A stretch of 64,000 bases of DNA. It comes from Rhodopseudomonas sp. (GTDB lineage: Bacteria; Pseudomonadota; Alphaproteobacteria; Rhizobiales; Xanthobacteraceae). Below the pieces are notes generated by a model. That model saw only the letters and a program-made list of their open reading frames with translations, did not search any database and had not been told where the DNA came from. Where the stretch lies: NCBI RefSeq assembly GCF_013377015.1, contig NZ_JACABA010000002.1, forward strand, positions 959,691 through 1,023,690, given 5' to 3'. This document shows positions 26,592 through 35,968 of this stretch, in pieces; position 1 is the first letter of the stretch; each line of letters opens with the position of its first letter. Both the position numbers and the translations under genes were made by a program.

Positions 26592-27860
26592 ATGTCCAGC
26601 ACAAATCGCCAGAGCGGCGGCGGCGGCCAGCGCCACCTCACCATCCCGGCGTCGCTGGTCTCGACATTCATGTATTCCAGCAGCGACTGCATGGCGACGC
26701 TCGACGCGGTCGGTGTGATCCAGCACGCCAATCCGACCTGGCGCGCCGCCATGGAGGTGACGTCGGACGCCGAACTCGACGGCCTGAACTGGCAAGACCT
26801 GTGGCCCACCGATATGCGCGCCGAAGCCGTGAAAGCGATTGAGCGCGCGCATGCGCGATTGACGACCCGATTCACCGCGCGGTGTCAGAGCCTGAAGGGG
26901 CAGCTGCGTTGGTTCGACCTCACCGTCGGCCCGGTGACCGACGTCTCCGGCAATCTGGCACAAATCCTGGTTCAGTCACGCGACGTCACCTCCTACAAAC
27001 TACGCGAATCCGACCTGCAAAACTCGGTGACCGCGACCGAGGCGGCGCTCGGCGCGTTAACGCGCGAGCTGCAATCGGAGTCGCATCGGCTGGCGCAAGC
27101 CACCGCGCGCGCGGCGCACGCCGAGAAGATCCGTCTGCTCGGCCAGTTCGTCGGCAACATCGTTCACGACTTTAACAATGTGCTGATGGTGCTGAGCAGT
27201 TCCTCGCGCATCCTGCATCGCGGCGTCGCACCGAAGTTGCAAGCCGACATCCTCGACAATATCGATCAGGCGATCGAACGCGGCCGCCTGCTGGTTCGGC
27301 ACCTGCTCGAGCTGTTGCGGATCGAGGCGACCGAGCCGGAATTGATCGATACGCCCGAATTTGTCGACGCCACCGCGACCCTAGCCGGTCAACTGTTCGG
27401 CGGCACAATCACCCTCGGCCTCGATGTCGAACCCGCGTGCTGGCCGGTGCGAGCGAGCCCGAGCAAACTGCGAGCGGTGTTTTTGAACCTGCTGTCACAC
27501 GCCGTGGCCACGATGTCGGACGGCGGCATGGTTACGGTGCGGGTCAAGAACTGCCGTGACTCCGAGCTGCCGCCGACGCTGCCACCCGGCGACTACGTGC
27601 ACTTCGCGGTGTGCGATATGCGTCCGGAAGTGCCGCTGAATCCCCCTGCGCAATTCAACGCGACCGTTGCCGGCGAAGACAAGCCGGACAGCGCCGCCGG
27701 TGCTGAACTTGCCGGGGCGTTCGAACTGGCCGAACACTGCCACGGCAAAGTGATCGTCTGGTGCACCCCGGGTGCGGGCACCTCGGTCAACCTTTATCTG
27801 CCACGCGCAGCCGCTGGCCCGACCGCCGCAGCGCGGCGCGACGATTGCGGCGGGCAATAG
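26592..27860 (+). CDS. PAS-domain histidine kinase with degenerate ATPase
   Basis: A 422-residue soluble protein. A PAS domain spans about residues 20-135, followed by a coiled coil (to about 190) and a HisKA-like region with GNIVHDFNNVLMVLSSSS, which retains the His. In the ATPase part the N box reads LNLLSHAVATMSDGG, so the Asn of the usual NAxDA is replaced by His. The G1 box reads VCDMRPEVPLN, without the normal DxGxG. ATP binding is therefore doubtful, and it may be a phosphatase, scaffold or phosphotransfer protein. The ATG at 26592 is chosen; the frame is open to 26484. Confidence 0.75.
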   Translation: MSSTNRQSGGGGQRHLTIPASLVSTFMYSSSDCMATLDAVGVIQHANPTWRAAMEVTSDAELDGLNWQDLWPTDMRAEAVKAIERAHARLTTRFTARCQSLKGQLRWFDLTVGPVTDVSGNLAQILVQSRDVTSYKLRESDLQNSVTATEAALGALTRELQSESHRLAQATARAAHAEKIRLLGQFVGNIVHDFNNVLMVLSSSSRILHRGVAPKLQADILDNIDQAIERGRLLVRHLLELLRIEATEPELIDTPEFVDATATLAGQLFGGTITLGLDVEPACWPVRASPSKLRAVFLNLLSHAVATMSDGGMVTVRVKNCRDSELPPTLPPGDYVHFAVCDMRPEVPLNPPAQFNATVAGEDKPDSAAGAELAGAFELAEHCHGKVIVWCTPGAGTSVNLYLPRAAAGPTAAARRDDCGGQ

Positions 27861-27871
27861 CGAACAGACCG

Positions 27872-28378
27872 TCAGCCCGTTCGGGCCGGCTTGTCCGGCG
27901 CGGAGTCGGCGCCGAGCAGCCGCTCGATCCGCGCTTCTTCCTCGGCGGTCAGCGCCAACGACGCATCCACTGCTTGCCCGACAACGGTCGATCGCCGCCG
28001 GTTCTGCGCCCACAATGCCGCCGCGCCGCCGACCAGCACCAGCGGCGGCAACAGCCACAGCAGCAACGTATGGGTCCTGAACCGCGGTTTCAGCAGCACG
28101 AACTCGCCGTAGCGCGCCACCAGAAAATCGATCACCTGGGAATCGCTGTCGCCGGCGGCGATCCGCTCGCGCACCAACAGCCGCAGGTCGCGCGCCAGCG
28201 GCGCATTGGAATCGTCGATCGACTGGTTCTGGCACACCATGCAGCGCAATTCCTGCGACAGGTCGCGCGCCCGCGCTTCCTCCGCGGGATTGGACATGAT
28301 CTCGTCAGGCTGCACAGCATGGGCGGGCGCCGACAGCGTCATCGCGATCGCCACCATCGCTTGACATAAATATCGCAC
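27872..28378 (-). CDS. ccmH: Cytochrome c maturation protein CcmH (CycL)
   Basis: A 168-residue thiol-disulfide protein of the System I haem lyase complex, which keeps apocytochrome CxxCH cysteines reduced. The conserved motif LRCMVCQNQSIDDSNA is present, followed by a C-terminal membrane helix (LLLWLLPPLVLVGGAAALWA) and a tail. It lies 3' of ccmF, but a toxin-antitoxin module in the opposite orientation separates them. Its N terminus reaches into that module's promoter: GTG at 28378 gives an exportable MRYLCQAMVAIAMTLSAPAHA, while ATG at 28357 gives a signal peptide too short and uncharged. Neither start has a good ribosome binding site. Confidence 0.88.
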   Translation of the reverse strand: MRYLCQAMVAIAMTLSAPAHAVQPDEIMSNPAEEARARDLSQELRCMVCQNQSIDDSNAPLARDLRLLVRERIAAGDSDSQVIDFLVARYGEFVLLKPRFRTHTLLLWLLPPLVLVGGAAALWAQNRRRSTVVGQAVDASLALTAEEEARIERLLGADSAPDKPARTG

Positions 28379-28390
28379 AATGCGATATTT
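28361..28390 (+). promoter_or_regulatory. Toxin-antitoxin promoter and operator
   Basis: TTGACA (28361-28366) and GATATT (28384-28389) are 17 bases apart. AAATATCGCA (28368-28377) and TGCGATATTT (28381-28390) form a perfect 10-bp inverted repeat covering the spacer and -10. This is a typical autoregulatory site. Transcription would begin at about 28396, one base before the toxin ATG, so the message may be leaderless. Confidence 0.7.
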
Positions 28391-28396
28391 TAAGCG

Positions 28397-28639
28397 ATGA
28401 GCGAGGTCGTCTTCACGGCAACCGCGTCGCGGCAATGGGTGAAACTGGCGCCACAGCTGCGCAAGCGCATCGGCGCCAAGCTGGAAGCTTTTGCGCAAAC
28501 CGGTCGGGGCGATATCAAAAAGCTGAAGGGACAAGATGGCGCACGGCTCCGCGTCGGGGACTACCGCGTCATCTTCTATCAGGAATCCGGCGACATTGTC
28601 GTCGTTGCCGTCGGCCATCGGCGGGATATTTACGACTGA
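28397..28639 (+). CDS. RelE/ParE-family toxin
   Basis: An 80-residue RelE-fold protein: FTATASRQWVKLAPQLRKRIGAKLEAFA, then DIKKLKGQDGARLRVGDYRVIFYQ and the end VVAVGHRRDIYD. The basic residues and the final His/Arg/Tyr are the usual RNase residues of RelE mRNA interferases. The antitoxin follows 9 bases later, giving toxin-first (HigBA-like) order. The module lies between ccmF and ccmH in the opposite orientation. Confidence 0.88.
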   Translation: MSEVVFTATASRQWVKLAPQLRKRIGAKLEAFAQTGRGDIKKLKGQDGARLRVGDYRVIFYQESGDIVVVAVGHRRDIYD

Positions 28640-28648
28640 GGACAGGCG

Positions 28649-29116
28649 ATGAAGGTCGAATTCAAGCAAACCCCCACCGGCGAGGTCGCGATCATGCCGC
28701 GCGCCGAATATGAGCGGCTGAAGGCCTTGGCTGACGAAGCCGCCGAGGACGCCGGTACCGCGCGGCTGGTGGCGCGTGCGAAGAAAGGTGACGGTTTGCG
28801 CTTGCCCCTCGCGATCGTCGAACAATTGGCGAGCGGTGAGAATCCGATCCGGGTGCTGCGCCGATTTCGGGGCCTGACCCAAGCCGAACTCGCTACCGCT
28901 GAAAAAATCCAGATCACCCAGAACTACCTGTCGGACCTCGAAACCGGTAAGCGCAAAGGCCCGTTCGAGCTCCACCGCAAGATTGCGGCCGTTCTCGACG
29001 TGCCGGTCGATCTACTCGCGCCAATCGCTGTCGCGGCTGACGAAGCCGAACCGGGACGCTTGGTCAAGCGCAAGCCGGCGGTCGCCAAGGTGAAGCGACA
29101 GCGCGGACTACGCTGA
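28649..29116 (+). CDS. Xre-family antitoxin
   Basis: A 155-residue protein with a helix-turn-helix at about residues 70-125 (LRRFRGLTQAELATAEKIQITQNYLSDLETGKR), preceded by a 65-residue N-terminal region that probably neutralises the toxin, and followed by a Lys/Arg-rich tail. It should bind the palindrome at 28368-28390 and repress the pair. Its stop is 15 bases from the end of ccmF, with the two genes convergent. Confidence 0.88.
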   Translation: MKVEFKQTPTGEVAIMPRAEYERLKALADEAAEDAGTARLVARAKKGDGLRLPLAIVEQLASGENPIRVLRRFRGLTQAELATAEKIQITQNYLSDLETGKRKGPFELHRKIAAVLDVPVDLLAPIAVAADEAEPGRLVKRKPAVAKVKRQRGLR

Positions 29117-29131
29117 ATCGGGTTCGCTTGC

Positions 29132-31114
29132 CTACTCCGCCGCCTGCATCGCCCGCGACGGCTTTGCCGGCTTCGGCGCGCCGACCCGCAGGCGTCGGTC
29201 GGATAGCGACAGCAGTCCGCCGAATGCCATCAGCAGCGGGCCGAACCAGATCAGCAGCACCAGCGGCTTGTGATAGATCCGCACCGCGATGGTGCCGTCG
29301 GCGGCGGTCTCGCCGAGCGAAACGTAGAGCTGGCTGACGCCGTGGGTCTGCAGCGCGGCTTCGGTTGTCGACATGCCGCGGGTGCTGAAGCTGCGCTTCG
29401 ACGGCGTCATGGGGTCGAGCGCCTTGCCGCCCCGGCTGACGGCGAACCGCGCGATCTGCTCGCGGAAATTCGGCCCCTGCCGCTGCGTCGCACCCTCGAG
29501 CTTCAATGCGTAGCCGGCGATGCGAGCGACATCGCCCTCCTTCATCGAGGCGATGTATTCGCTGTTCCAGGTGGTCTCGCAGACGATACCGATCAGCGCC
29601 ACGCCGACACCGGCATGGGCAAACATGGTGCCCCAGGTCGAGCGCGGCAGTCCGAACGCGCGCCGCAGCGTCACCGCAAACCGATTACGAAACAAGCCGA
29701 TCCGCTCGGCGAGATCGGCGACGGCGCCGGCGATCACAAACACCGCGAGGCCAATCGCCAGCGGCGCCAGCACGGCGCCGCCACGGGTCCAGGCCGCCAC
29801 CATTGCCACCGCGAGCAGCGCGGTGACGCCGGCCGCAATCAGCCGCTGCGCCGCGCCGGCGAGATCGCCGCGCTTCCAGGCCAGCAATGGCCCGAACGGC
29901 ACCGCCAGCAGCAACGGCACGAACAGTGGCCCGAAGGTGAGGTTGAAGAACGGCGCGCCGACCGAGATCTTGTCGCCGGTGAGCACTTCCAGCGCCAGCG
30001 GATACAGCGTGCCGACGAACACCGTGGCGCAGGCGGTGGTGAGGAACAGATTGTTGAGCACCAACGCGCCCTCGCGCGAGATCGGCGCAAACAGTCCGCC
30101 CTGCTTTAGCGCTGACGCGCGCCAGGCGAACAGCGTCAGACTGCCGCCGATGAAGACGCACAGGATCAGCAGGATGAACACGCCGCGGGTCGGGTCGGTG
30201 GCGAACGCATGCACCGAGGTCAGAACGCCGGAGCGGACCAGGAAGGTGCCGAGCAGCGACAGCGAGAAGGTCAGGATCGACAGCAGGATGGTCCAGACCT
30301 TCAGCGCGTTACGCTTCTCCATCACCACCGCGGAATGCAGCAGCGCGGTGCCGGCCAGCCATGGCATCAGCGAGGCGTTCTCGACCGGGTCCCAGAACCA
30401 CCAGCCGCCCCAGCCGAGTTCGTAGTACGCCCAGTACGAGCCCATCGCGATGCCGAGCGTCAGGAACACCCACGCCATCAGCGTCCACGGCCGCACCCAG
30501 CGCGCCCAGGCGGCGTCGACCCGGCCCTCGATCAGCGCGGCGACGGCGAAGGAGAATGAAATCGAGAATCCGACATAGCCGAGATAGAGCATCGGCGGAT
30601 GGATCGCGAGGCCGATGTCCTGCAGCACCGGATTGAGATCGCGGCCCTCGATCGGCGGATCGGCGATACGCAGGAACGGATTCGAGGTCAGCAGGATGAA
30701 CAGATAGAACGCGGATGCGATCCAGGCCTGTACCGCCAGCACATGGGCGCGCAGCGACAGCGGCAGATTGTTGCCGAACGCCGCGACCAGGCCGCCGAAC
30801 AGCGCCAGGATCGAGACCCACAGCAACATCGAGCCTTCGTGATTGCCCCACACGCCGGTGATCTTGTAGAGCAGCGGCTTCATCGAGTGCGAATTCTCGA
30901 ACACGTTGACGACCGAGAAATCCGAACTGACGTGTAGCCATACCAATGCTGCAAACGACGCGGCGGCGAAGGCCAGCTGCGCCAGCGCGGTGGAGCGCGC
31001 GACATTCATCAGGGCGCCGTCGCGCAGCCAGGCGCCGAGGATCGGCACGGTGGCCTGGATCAGCGCCAGACCGAGCGCCAGCACCAGCGCGTAGTGTCCG
31101 GCTTCGGCGATCAT
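29132..31114 (-). CDS. ccmF: Cytochrome c haem lyase subunit CcmF (CycK)
   Basis: A 660-residue polytopic inner-membrane protein that transfers haem from CcmE to apocytochromes. The tryptophan-rich haem motif [15 protein letters not shown] is near residue 225, and periplasmic His residues flank it ([11 protein letters not shown] upstream). About 14-15 hydrophobic segments are seen. The start codon overlaps the ccmE stop by 4 bases (ATGA). Length is normal. Confidence 0.96.
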   Translation of the reverse strand: MIAEAGHYALVLALGLALIQATVPILGAWLRDGALMNVARSTALAQLAFAAASFAALVWLHVSSDFSVVNVFENSHSMKPLLYKITGVWGNHEGSMLLWVSILALFGGLVAAFGNNLPLSLRAHVLAVQAWIASAFYLFILLTSNPFLRIADPPIEGRDLNPVLQDIGLAIHPPMLYLGYVGFSISFSFAVAALIEGRVDAAWARWVRPWTLMAWVFLTLGIAMGSYWAYYELGWGGWWFWDPVENASLMPWLAGTALLHSAVVMEKRNALKVWTILLSILTFSLSLLGTFLVRSGVLTSVHAFATDPTRGVFILLILCVFIGGSLTLFAWRASALKQGGLFAPISREGALVLNNLFLTTACATVFVGTLYPLALEVLTGDKISVGAPFFNLTFGPLFVPLLLAVPFGPLLAWKRGDLAGAAQRLIAAGVTALLAVAMVAAWTRGGAVLAPLAIGLAVFVIAGAVADLAERIGLFRNRFAVTLRRAFGLPRSTWGTMFAHAGVGVALIGIVCETTWNSEYIASMKEGDVARIAGYALKLEGATQRQGPNFREQIARFAVSRGGKALDPMTPSKRSFSTRGMSTTEAALQTHGVSQLYVSLGETAADGTIAVRIYHKPLVLLIWFGPLLMAFGGLLSLSDRRLRVGAPKPAKPSRAMQAAE

Positions 31115-31614
31115 TGCGTCAGACCTTGCTTGGCAACTGCCGGCTGCGCGCTCGCCGCCTGGCCACCGGGCTTCTTGTCGTAGTCGTCCTTCCAGTGGCC
31201 CTGCTTCTTCAGCGCGTCGGCGACGTCCTTCGGCATGTAGGTCTCGTCATGCTTGGCGAGCACGGTGTCGGCCTTGAACACCCCGGCCGCATCGAGCGCG
31301 CCTTCGGCGATCACGCCCTGCCCTTCGCGGAACAGGTCGGGCAGGATGCCCTTATAGGCGACCGGCAGCGTGTTGCTGCCGTCGGAGACCTTGAAAGCCA
31401 CCGCGAGATCGGCGCCGCGCTGCAGCGAGCCCGGTTCCACCACACCGCCGAGTCGGAACCGCTTGCCGGCCGCGATGTGCTGCTCGGCCACCATCTGCGG
31501 GGTCGAGAAAAACACGATGGAGTCGCGCAACGCGCTCAGCACCAGCGCAGCCGCGATCGCGAGCACGACGCCCGCGCCACCGATCATCGTCAAACGCCGC
31601 TGTTTCCGCGTCAT
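31111..31614 (-). CDS. ccmE: Cytochrome c maturation haem chaperone CcmE (CycJ)
   Basis: A 167-residue membrane-anchored periplasmic haem chaperone. The N-terminal helix ([22 protein letters not shown]) anchors it. The OB-fold core includes [12 protein letters not shown], and the haem-binding site [14 protein letters not shown] contains the His that forms the covalent haem bond plus the conserved Tyr. It lies between ccmI and ccmF in the operon. Confidence 0.96.
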   Translation of the reverse strand: MTRKQRRLTMIGGAGVVLAIAAALVLSALRDSIVFFSTPQMVAEQHIAAGKRFRLGGVVEPGSLQRGADLAVAFKVSDGSNTLPVAYKGILPDLFREGQGVIAEGALDAAGVFKADTVLAKHDETYMPKDVADALKKQGHWKDDYDKKPGGQAASAQPAVAKQGLTQ

Positions 31615-31642
31615 CGCAACCCGTCAGTGTTGAATGTCCGGC

Positions 31643-32749
31643 TCATCCGTCGAGCCCGAGATCTTTCAGCCCCTCATTGAGCCGCCGCAATGTGTCAGCA
31701 TTGCCGCCGACCGCCTGCCGCGCCTGCGCCAGCGCCCCCTTGGCCTTGTCGGCGTCGCCCAGCACCATATAGGCACGCACCAGCCGCAGCCATCCCTCGA
31801 CGTCGTCGCCGTTCTGCTTCAGCCGCGTCGCGAGCCGATCGACCATGCCGCGAATCATCGCGTCGCGGTCGGTTGCGGTCATATCCTTGGCCGCGGCCAC
31901 CTTGTCGTCCGGCAGCGCCGGAACCTTGGCGCCGCCGACGCGGGCCAGCGCGGCCTGCAGCATCGGCCGCCACGGAGCGTCCGCCGGCGCCTTTTCCAAC
32001 ATCGCGCGCCAGATCGATGCCGCGTCCTTGGCGCGGCCGTCCTGTTCGGCGGCGAGCCCCATAAAATACCGCGACTTGACCTCGTCGGCGTTCAGCGCGA
32101 GCGCGCGTTCGAATTCTGCCTTGGCGTCGGCAGTGATCACGCCGCCCGCCGCCATGGTGAGGATCTCGCCGAGATCGGCGCGGCGCTCGGCGCTGTCTCC
32201 GGAATAGGCGATCGCGTTGCGATAGGCCCGCGCGGCATCGTCGAACCGGCCGAGCTTGGCCAGCACCGGCGCCAGCACGCTCCAGCCACGGCCGTCGGCC
32301 GGGTTCTTTTCGAGATGGGCCTCGACCTGCGCCACCAGGTTCTCCAGCGGTTGCGCGGTCGTCGGCGCCTTGGCGCGCTGGGCCAGCGGAGCGTCGGCCA
32401 ATTGCGGCGAGCCAAGCGGCAGATACAACGCCACCGCCATCGCCGGCAGCCCGAGCAGCGCCAACACCGCCACCGCGCGGCGCAATCCCTTGCGCGACGA
32501 CGTCGGCGGCGCGCGCTCGGCGTCGGCGCTGGCGATTAGCCTGCGGCTGATTTCGACCCGCGCCGCGGAGGCTTCCGGCGGCTCGATCAGGCCAGAGGCG
32601 GCGTCGCGTTCGACCTCGGCGAGCTGGTCCTTGTAGACATTGGCTTCACTGCCCTCACGCTGCGCCCGCAGGCCGCGCGACAGCGGCCACAGCACGGCAA
32701 AAGCCGCCGCAGCCGTCATCATCGCGAACACAAACCAGAGCGTCATCAA
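31643..32749 (-). CDS. ccmI: Cytochrome c maturation protein CcmI (CycH)
   Basis: A 368-residue protein with two membrane helices (about 3-22 and 90-110) and a periplasmic TPR domain (ADGRGWSVLAPVLAKLGRFDDAARAYRNAI and later repeats) that captures the C terminus of apocytochromes. It is the first gene of the ccmI-E-F-H operon, 28 bases before ccmE. A start at the second Met (32746) is equally possible. Confidence 0.92.
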   Translation of the reverse strand: MMTLWFVFAMMTAAAAFAVLWPLSRGLRAQREGSEANVYKDQLAEVERDAASGLIEPPEASAARVEISRRLIASADAERAPPTSSRKGLRRAVAVLALLGLPAMAVALYLPLGSPQLADAPLAQRAKAPTTAQPLENLVAQVEAHLEKNPADGRGWSVLAPVLAKLGRFDDAARAYRNAIAYSGDSAERRADLGEILTMAAGGVITADAKAEFERALALNADEVKSRYFMGLAAEQDGRAKDAASIWRAMLEKAPADAPWRPMLQAALARVGGAKVPALPDDKVAAAKDMTATDRDAMIRGMVDRLATRLKQNGDDVEGWLRLVRAYMVLGDADKAKGALAQARQAVGGNADTLRRLNEGLKDLGLDG

Positions 32750-32882
32750 GCGGGTACCGGACCACCGCGCCGCGACATCGCAAGCGCCGGTTGTGCCGGT
32801 TTACACCATGACTAGGAGGGCGGCGCAATTGACAATTGCGGCAGCGGAAAGCCAAAAAAGCATTGATTGTGGGCTGATAACC

Positions 32883-33167
32883 TCATTTCCTGCGAAAGAA
32901 GGAAACATAGACATAGTCGTGATTTCCGACCGCGACTGCCTCATATTCCGATTGGCCCGTCTCTCTTAGAACAATGCGGTCATGGTAATTCGCGCGGATC
33001 GAAAAGTAGCCCCGCTGGCTTCGGATCGGCTCAAAATTGAGTCTTGAAGAATAGGGATTTCCCGCGAAAACCTTGAGTGCTGCGATCACATCGTCCTGGC
33101 GAGATCCCTTGCCAATCCGTTTGAGGTCGCGGAGGAAGGCACCGGTCGGTTTGACCGATACGCTCAT
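32883..33167 (-). CDS. RelE-type toxin of an atypical two-gene module
   Basis: A 94-residue protein with RelE/ParE features: FLRDLKRIGKGSRQDDVIAALKVFA, LNFEPIRSQRGYFSIRANYHDRIVLR, and the ending VAVGNHDYVYVSFFRRK. Basic and aromatic residues suit an mRNA interferase. The start overlaps the stop of the upstream 184-codon gene by ATGA, so the two are translationally coupled. It lies 133 bases upstream of ccmI in AT-richer DNA. Confidence 0.72.
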   Translation of the reverse strand: MSVSVKPTGAFLRDLKRIGKGSRQDDVIAALKVFAGNPYSSRLNFEPIRSQRGYFSIRANYHDRIVLRETGQSEYEAVAVGNHDYVYVSFFRRK

Positions 33168-33718
33168 GTCTTAAGTTGCTCGCGAAGGTAATCTTCGAGC
33201 GCGGTTGGGTCGCCAAACGCGGGCCCGTCGTGCGCATCGGGAATATATTCTGCACGAAGCGCAAGCAGAAAATAGTAAAATTCAATAATCTCATTGTGCA
33301 ATTCGCCATTAAGTTCAACAAACCTGTTCAACGATCGGCGAGCAAGCCTTGCGGTTGAAACGGACATCGATGCGAGACCTGCCAATGCGGTGTCCAATTC
33401 CTCCTGTTGCCGAATGATTGTCGCCTTGTCTTGCCCGATGAATATTTCGAACTGCGAAATTGTTTCGTCGAGTTGAAGCATTGCTTTCTCGAACGGCTCA
33501 CCACCTGCCTGGGCCAGAGACCTAAATGAAGAGTTTAAACGCAGCTTTTCCTGAACGGCGTTAGTTCGGCGTCGCCGAATGAGATCGGACAACTTTGAAA
33601 TATGACTTTTCAATTCCTCTTGAAATTCGCTTTCAGGCAGATTTGGCCCAAGCCAAAACCGATCTGCCGCCGGCGCGGAGAACAAGTTGATCGCTGAACT
33701 GAGCGCCTGCACTGCCAT
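33164..33718 (-). CDS. Helical partner of the RelE-type toxin, possible antitoxin
   Basis: A 184-residue, mostly helical protein with a long predicted coiled coil (about residues 30-110) and an acidic C-terminal tail (FGDPTALEDYLREQLKT). No helix-turn-helix, ribbon-helix-helix or AbrB fold is evident, and it is twice the size of normal RelB-type antitoxins. Overlap with the toxin start suggests it is the neutralising partner. Base composition is AT-richer than the flanking genes, consistent with transfer. The role is inferred only from position. Confidence 0.5.
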   Translation of the reverse strand: MAVQALSSAINLFSAPAADRFWLGPNLPESEFQEELKSHISKLSDLIRRRRTNAVQEKLRLNSSFRSLAQAGGEPFEKAMLQLDETISQFEIFIGQDKATIIRQQEELDTALAGLASMSVSTARLARRSLNRFVELNGELHNEIIEFYYFLLALRAEYIPDAHDGPAFGDPTALEDYLREQLKT

Positions 33719-33785
33719 TTGGCCATTATAGGCTACGTGACGGGTTCTGCCAGTCCCACAGGCGCCGATCTAAACCCGAAACAGG

Positions 33786-35189
33786 TCACCCCGCCCGGGC
33801 CGGCTTGCGCTCCACCACGACCATCGCGCTTTCGGCCGCCCGGCTCATCAGCGAGGCATAATCGCGGCCGAACAGCACCTCGCAGAACCGGATCGCGGCC
33901 TGGACCTGCATCTGCCGGAACGGCCGCACCCGGGCGTCGGCGCCGCGCAGCGCCTGCACCAGCGCCTCGGTCGACTTCTCGACATATTGCTGCAGGTCCG
34001 AATAGGTCCGCAGCGTCATCTCGTTGATCGCAAGTTCGCTGGCATAGGTGCGGCAGATCGCGACGAAATCGATCAACGCCGCGGCCTCGTCGATTTCCAG
34101 CTGATCGAGCTTGGAACCGACGGAAATATCCTTGTCGGGCCGCTGCCGCAGCAACCGCCGGACCCGACCGGGAACGCTCTCGATCTCCGATTTCAGCGAG
34201 TTCGAAATGTCGACCCGGATCGACGCCAGCTGCTTGCCCCACGGCGAGTCGTTGCGCAGATCGAGTTCGGTGCGCAGACCCCGCACGCCATCATGGATGG
34301 TTTTCAGATGTTCCGAGACGTTGACGAAGTGCCCGCGCTTGATTTCGCTGCGCATGTCGGCGGCAACCTGCGCCAGGTCGTGGATCGCCATCGTGACGGT
34401 AACGCCGAACGGGGTTGCGGCCACCTTGATCTCGTCGTCGGAGCCAGCGACCTTGAGCGCCAGACGGATGATCTGCCAGGGCGCGCTCAGATGTTGCATG
34501 ATCAGCGACAGCGCGAACGGTAGCAGCACCGGCGTCTGCAATGCCGGCACGTTCAGCGCGGCGAGCATCGAACTGACCTGGGAGTCCCCGAACACCCTGA
34601 GATGACTGGTGAGCTTCCCGTTGAAAACATCCAGCGCTTCACGGTTTTTCAGAACGGCACCGATCCCCGGCAGGTCCTCGACCGTAGCCGGCGGACCGAC
34701 CCGGGACATCGCGCGCTGGCGGTCGACGCCGGGTTCGGGATGGGTAATTTTGGCGATCGCATCCGCCGCGGCGACCTGCAGCTTACGCACCAGATTGTGG
34801 ATTTCGGTTGAACTTCCAGCGCCGCGCAGACCCGCAAGCGCCGTGTCGAATTCCCGTGCCTGCTCGGGGATGCCGTCGCGGACCAGCCATTGCCAGACCG
34901 ATGCCAGCGAGCCGCGCCGGATCTGCCCTGGCCGGGGCGTCTGACTGCTCTCGATCAGGAACGGTTCCAGGGCGCGGAACGCCAGCCGCGCCGGATCGTC
35001 GGTCCGCGGCTGGTTGTCGTCGTCGGCGCCGCGCACGATCTTGCGCAGTTCCTCCAGGACGAAATTGGCGACCGCGAGGTCCTCGCCGCGCTCGATGGCG
35101 CGCTCGAACTCCCGCATCAGCAACGCCTTCGACTGAGGCGGAAGCTGCCCGAGATAGTCCCTCAGCCGCTCGATCGATGTCTGACTCAT
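33786..35189 (-). CDS. Conserved hypothetical protein (467 aa)
   Basis: A soluble, largely helical protein with no signal peptide. The N terminus SIERLRDYLGQLPPQSKALLMREFERAIERGED is amphipathic; a middle section has FALSLIMQHLSAPWQIIRLALKVAGSDDE; the C-terminal half is charged and helical. No domain is recognised. The start at MSQTSIE (35189) is preferred over an in-frame extension to 35249. It stands between unrelated genes. It looks like a protein family of unknown function in this group of bacteria. Confidence 0.75.
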   Translation of the reverse strand: MSQTSIERLRDYLGQLPPQSKALLMREFERAIERGEDLAVANFVLEELRKIVRGADDDNQPRTDDPARLAFRALEPFLIESSQTPRPGQIRRGSLASVWQWLVRDGIPEQAREFDTALAGLRGAGSSTEIHNLVRKLQVAAADAIAKITHPEPGVDRQRAMSRVGPPATVEDLPGIGAVLKNREALDVFNGKLTSHLRVFGDSQVSSMLAALNVPALQTPVLLPFALSLIMQHLSAPWQIIRLALKVAGSDDEIKVAATPFGVTVTMAIHDLAQVAADMRSEIKRGHFVNVSEHLKTIHDGVRGLRTELDLRNDSPWGKQLASIRVDISNSLKSEIESVPGRVRRLLRQRPDKDISVGSKLDQLEIDEAAALIDFVAICRTYASELAINEMTLRTYSDLQQYVEKSTEALVQALRGADARVRPFRQMQVQAAIRFCEVLFGRDYASLMSRAAESAMVVVERKPARAG

Positions 35190-35404
35190 ACGCCCAAATC
35201 TGCACGCTTCGGCCGCGCGCCGGCCGCACCTCGTGCGTCGCCAGGCCACGGCGTCGCCTCAAGAGATAGCAGGCTCGGCGTTAAGAAGGGGTTGAGGGCA
35301 TCACAGAAATGGTCGCGCTCATGATCCGCAAGAACATTAGATCGCTGCGACAAGCGACTGGTTCCGCTTGAATATTCGGGTCGGCCCGGGATTTTTCGGA
35401 GCCG

Positions 35405-35875
35405 CTAGCCGGCCGCGGTCCACGGCCCGTCCTGGGCTCGGCAGGCGGTGCCGCGCGCGATCTCGAGCTGGCCCCCGACGGTCACGGTATGGGAATAGCC
35501 GCGACAGGTCGCGCCCTGCCTGGCATAGGCCGGCCCCGGAACGATGTTGCCGAACCGGCCCGAAGCCGGATTGCGCCACGGCACCGGCGCGCCGGACGCG
35601 CCATTGTCGAGCGCGTCGATCTCGGCCTGATAGGCGAGACGACGATCCTCGTCGTCGAGCAAGGCACCGATCTTGGCGCCGATCAGCCCGCCCATCGCGG
35701 CATTGTTGACCGCGGCGGCGGCCCGGTCACCGCCCCGGTCGAAGCGCGATCCGAGGCTGCCGGTGAAGGAATCGACGCCGGTCCCGAAGCCGGTGGTGCG
35801 ATCGCAACCGCCCAGCGCCAGCGCGGCAAGCAGCAGCGCAGTCAGCGGCATCAGCGATGTCGACGGCTTGGTCAT
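35405..35875 (-). CDS. Outer-membrane lipoprotein, glycine-zipper type
   Basis: A 156-residue lipoprotein. The lipobox LALGGC gives an acylated Cys near residue 24. NNAAMGGLIGAKIGALLDDEDRR is a glycine-zipper segment as in 17-kDa surface antigen proteins. The C-terminal domain has GATCRGYSHTVTVGGQLEIARGTACRAQDGPW, typical of RT0821-like surface proteins. It probably sits in the outer membrane. The 35250-35404 stretch upstream of the next unit shows nothing notable. Confidence 0.8.
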   Translation of the reverse strand: MTKPSTSLMPLTALLLAALALGGCDRTTGFGTGVDSFTGSLGSRFDRGGDRAAAAVNNAAMGGLIGAKIGALLDDEDRRLAYQAEIDALDNGASGAPVPWRNPASGRFGNIVPGPAYARQGATCRGYSHTVTVGGQLEIARGTACRAQDGPWTAAG

Positions 35876-35968
35876 GGCGATCCCAAAGCGCGCCGGATGG
35901 CAGCAGCGCTTGTGGCAAAGGAAGCGGAAGATTCAGGCGAGAACGGGGCAGCAGGACGGGCAACATTC

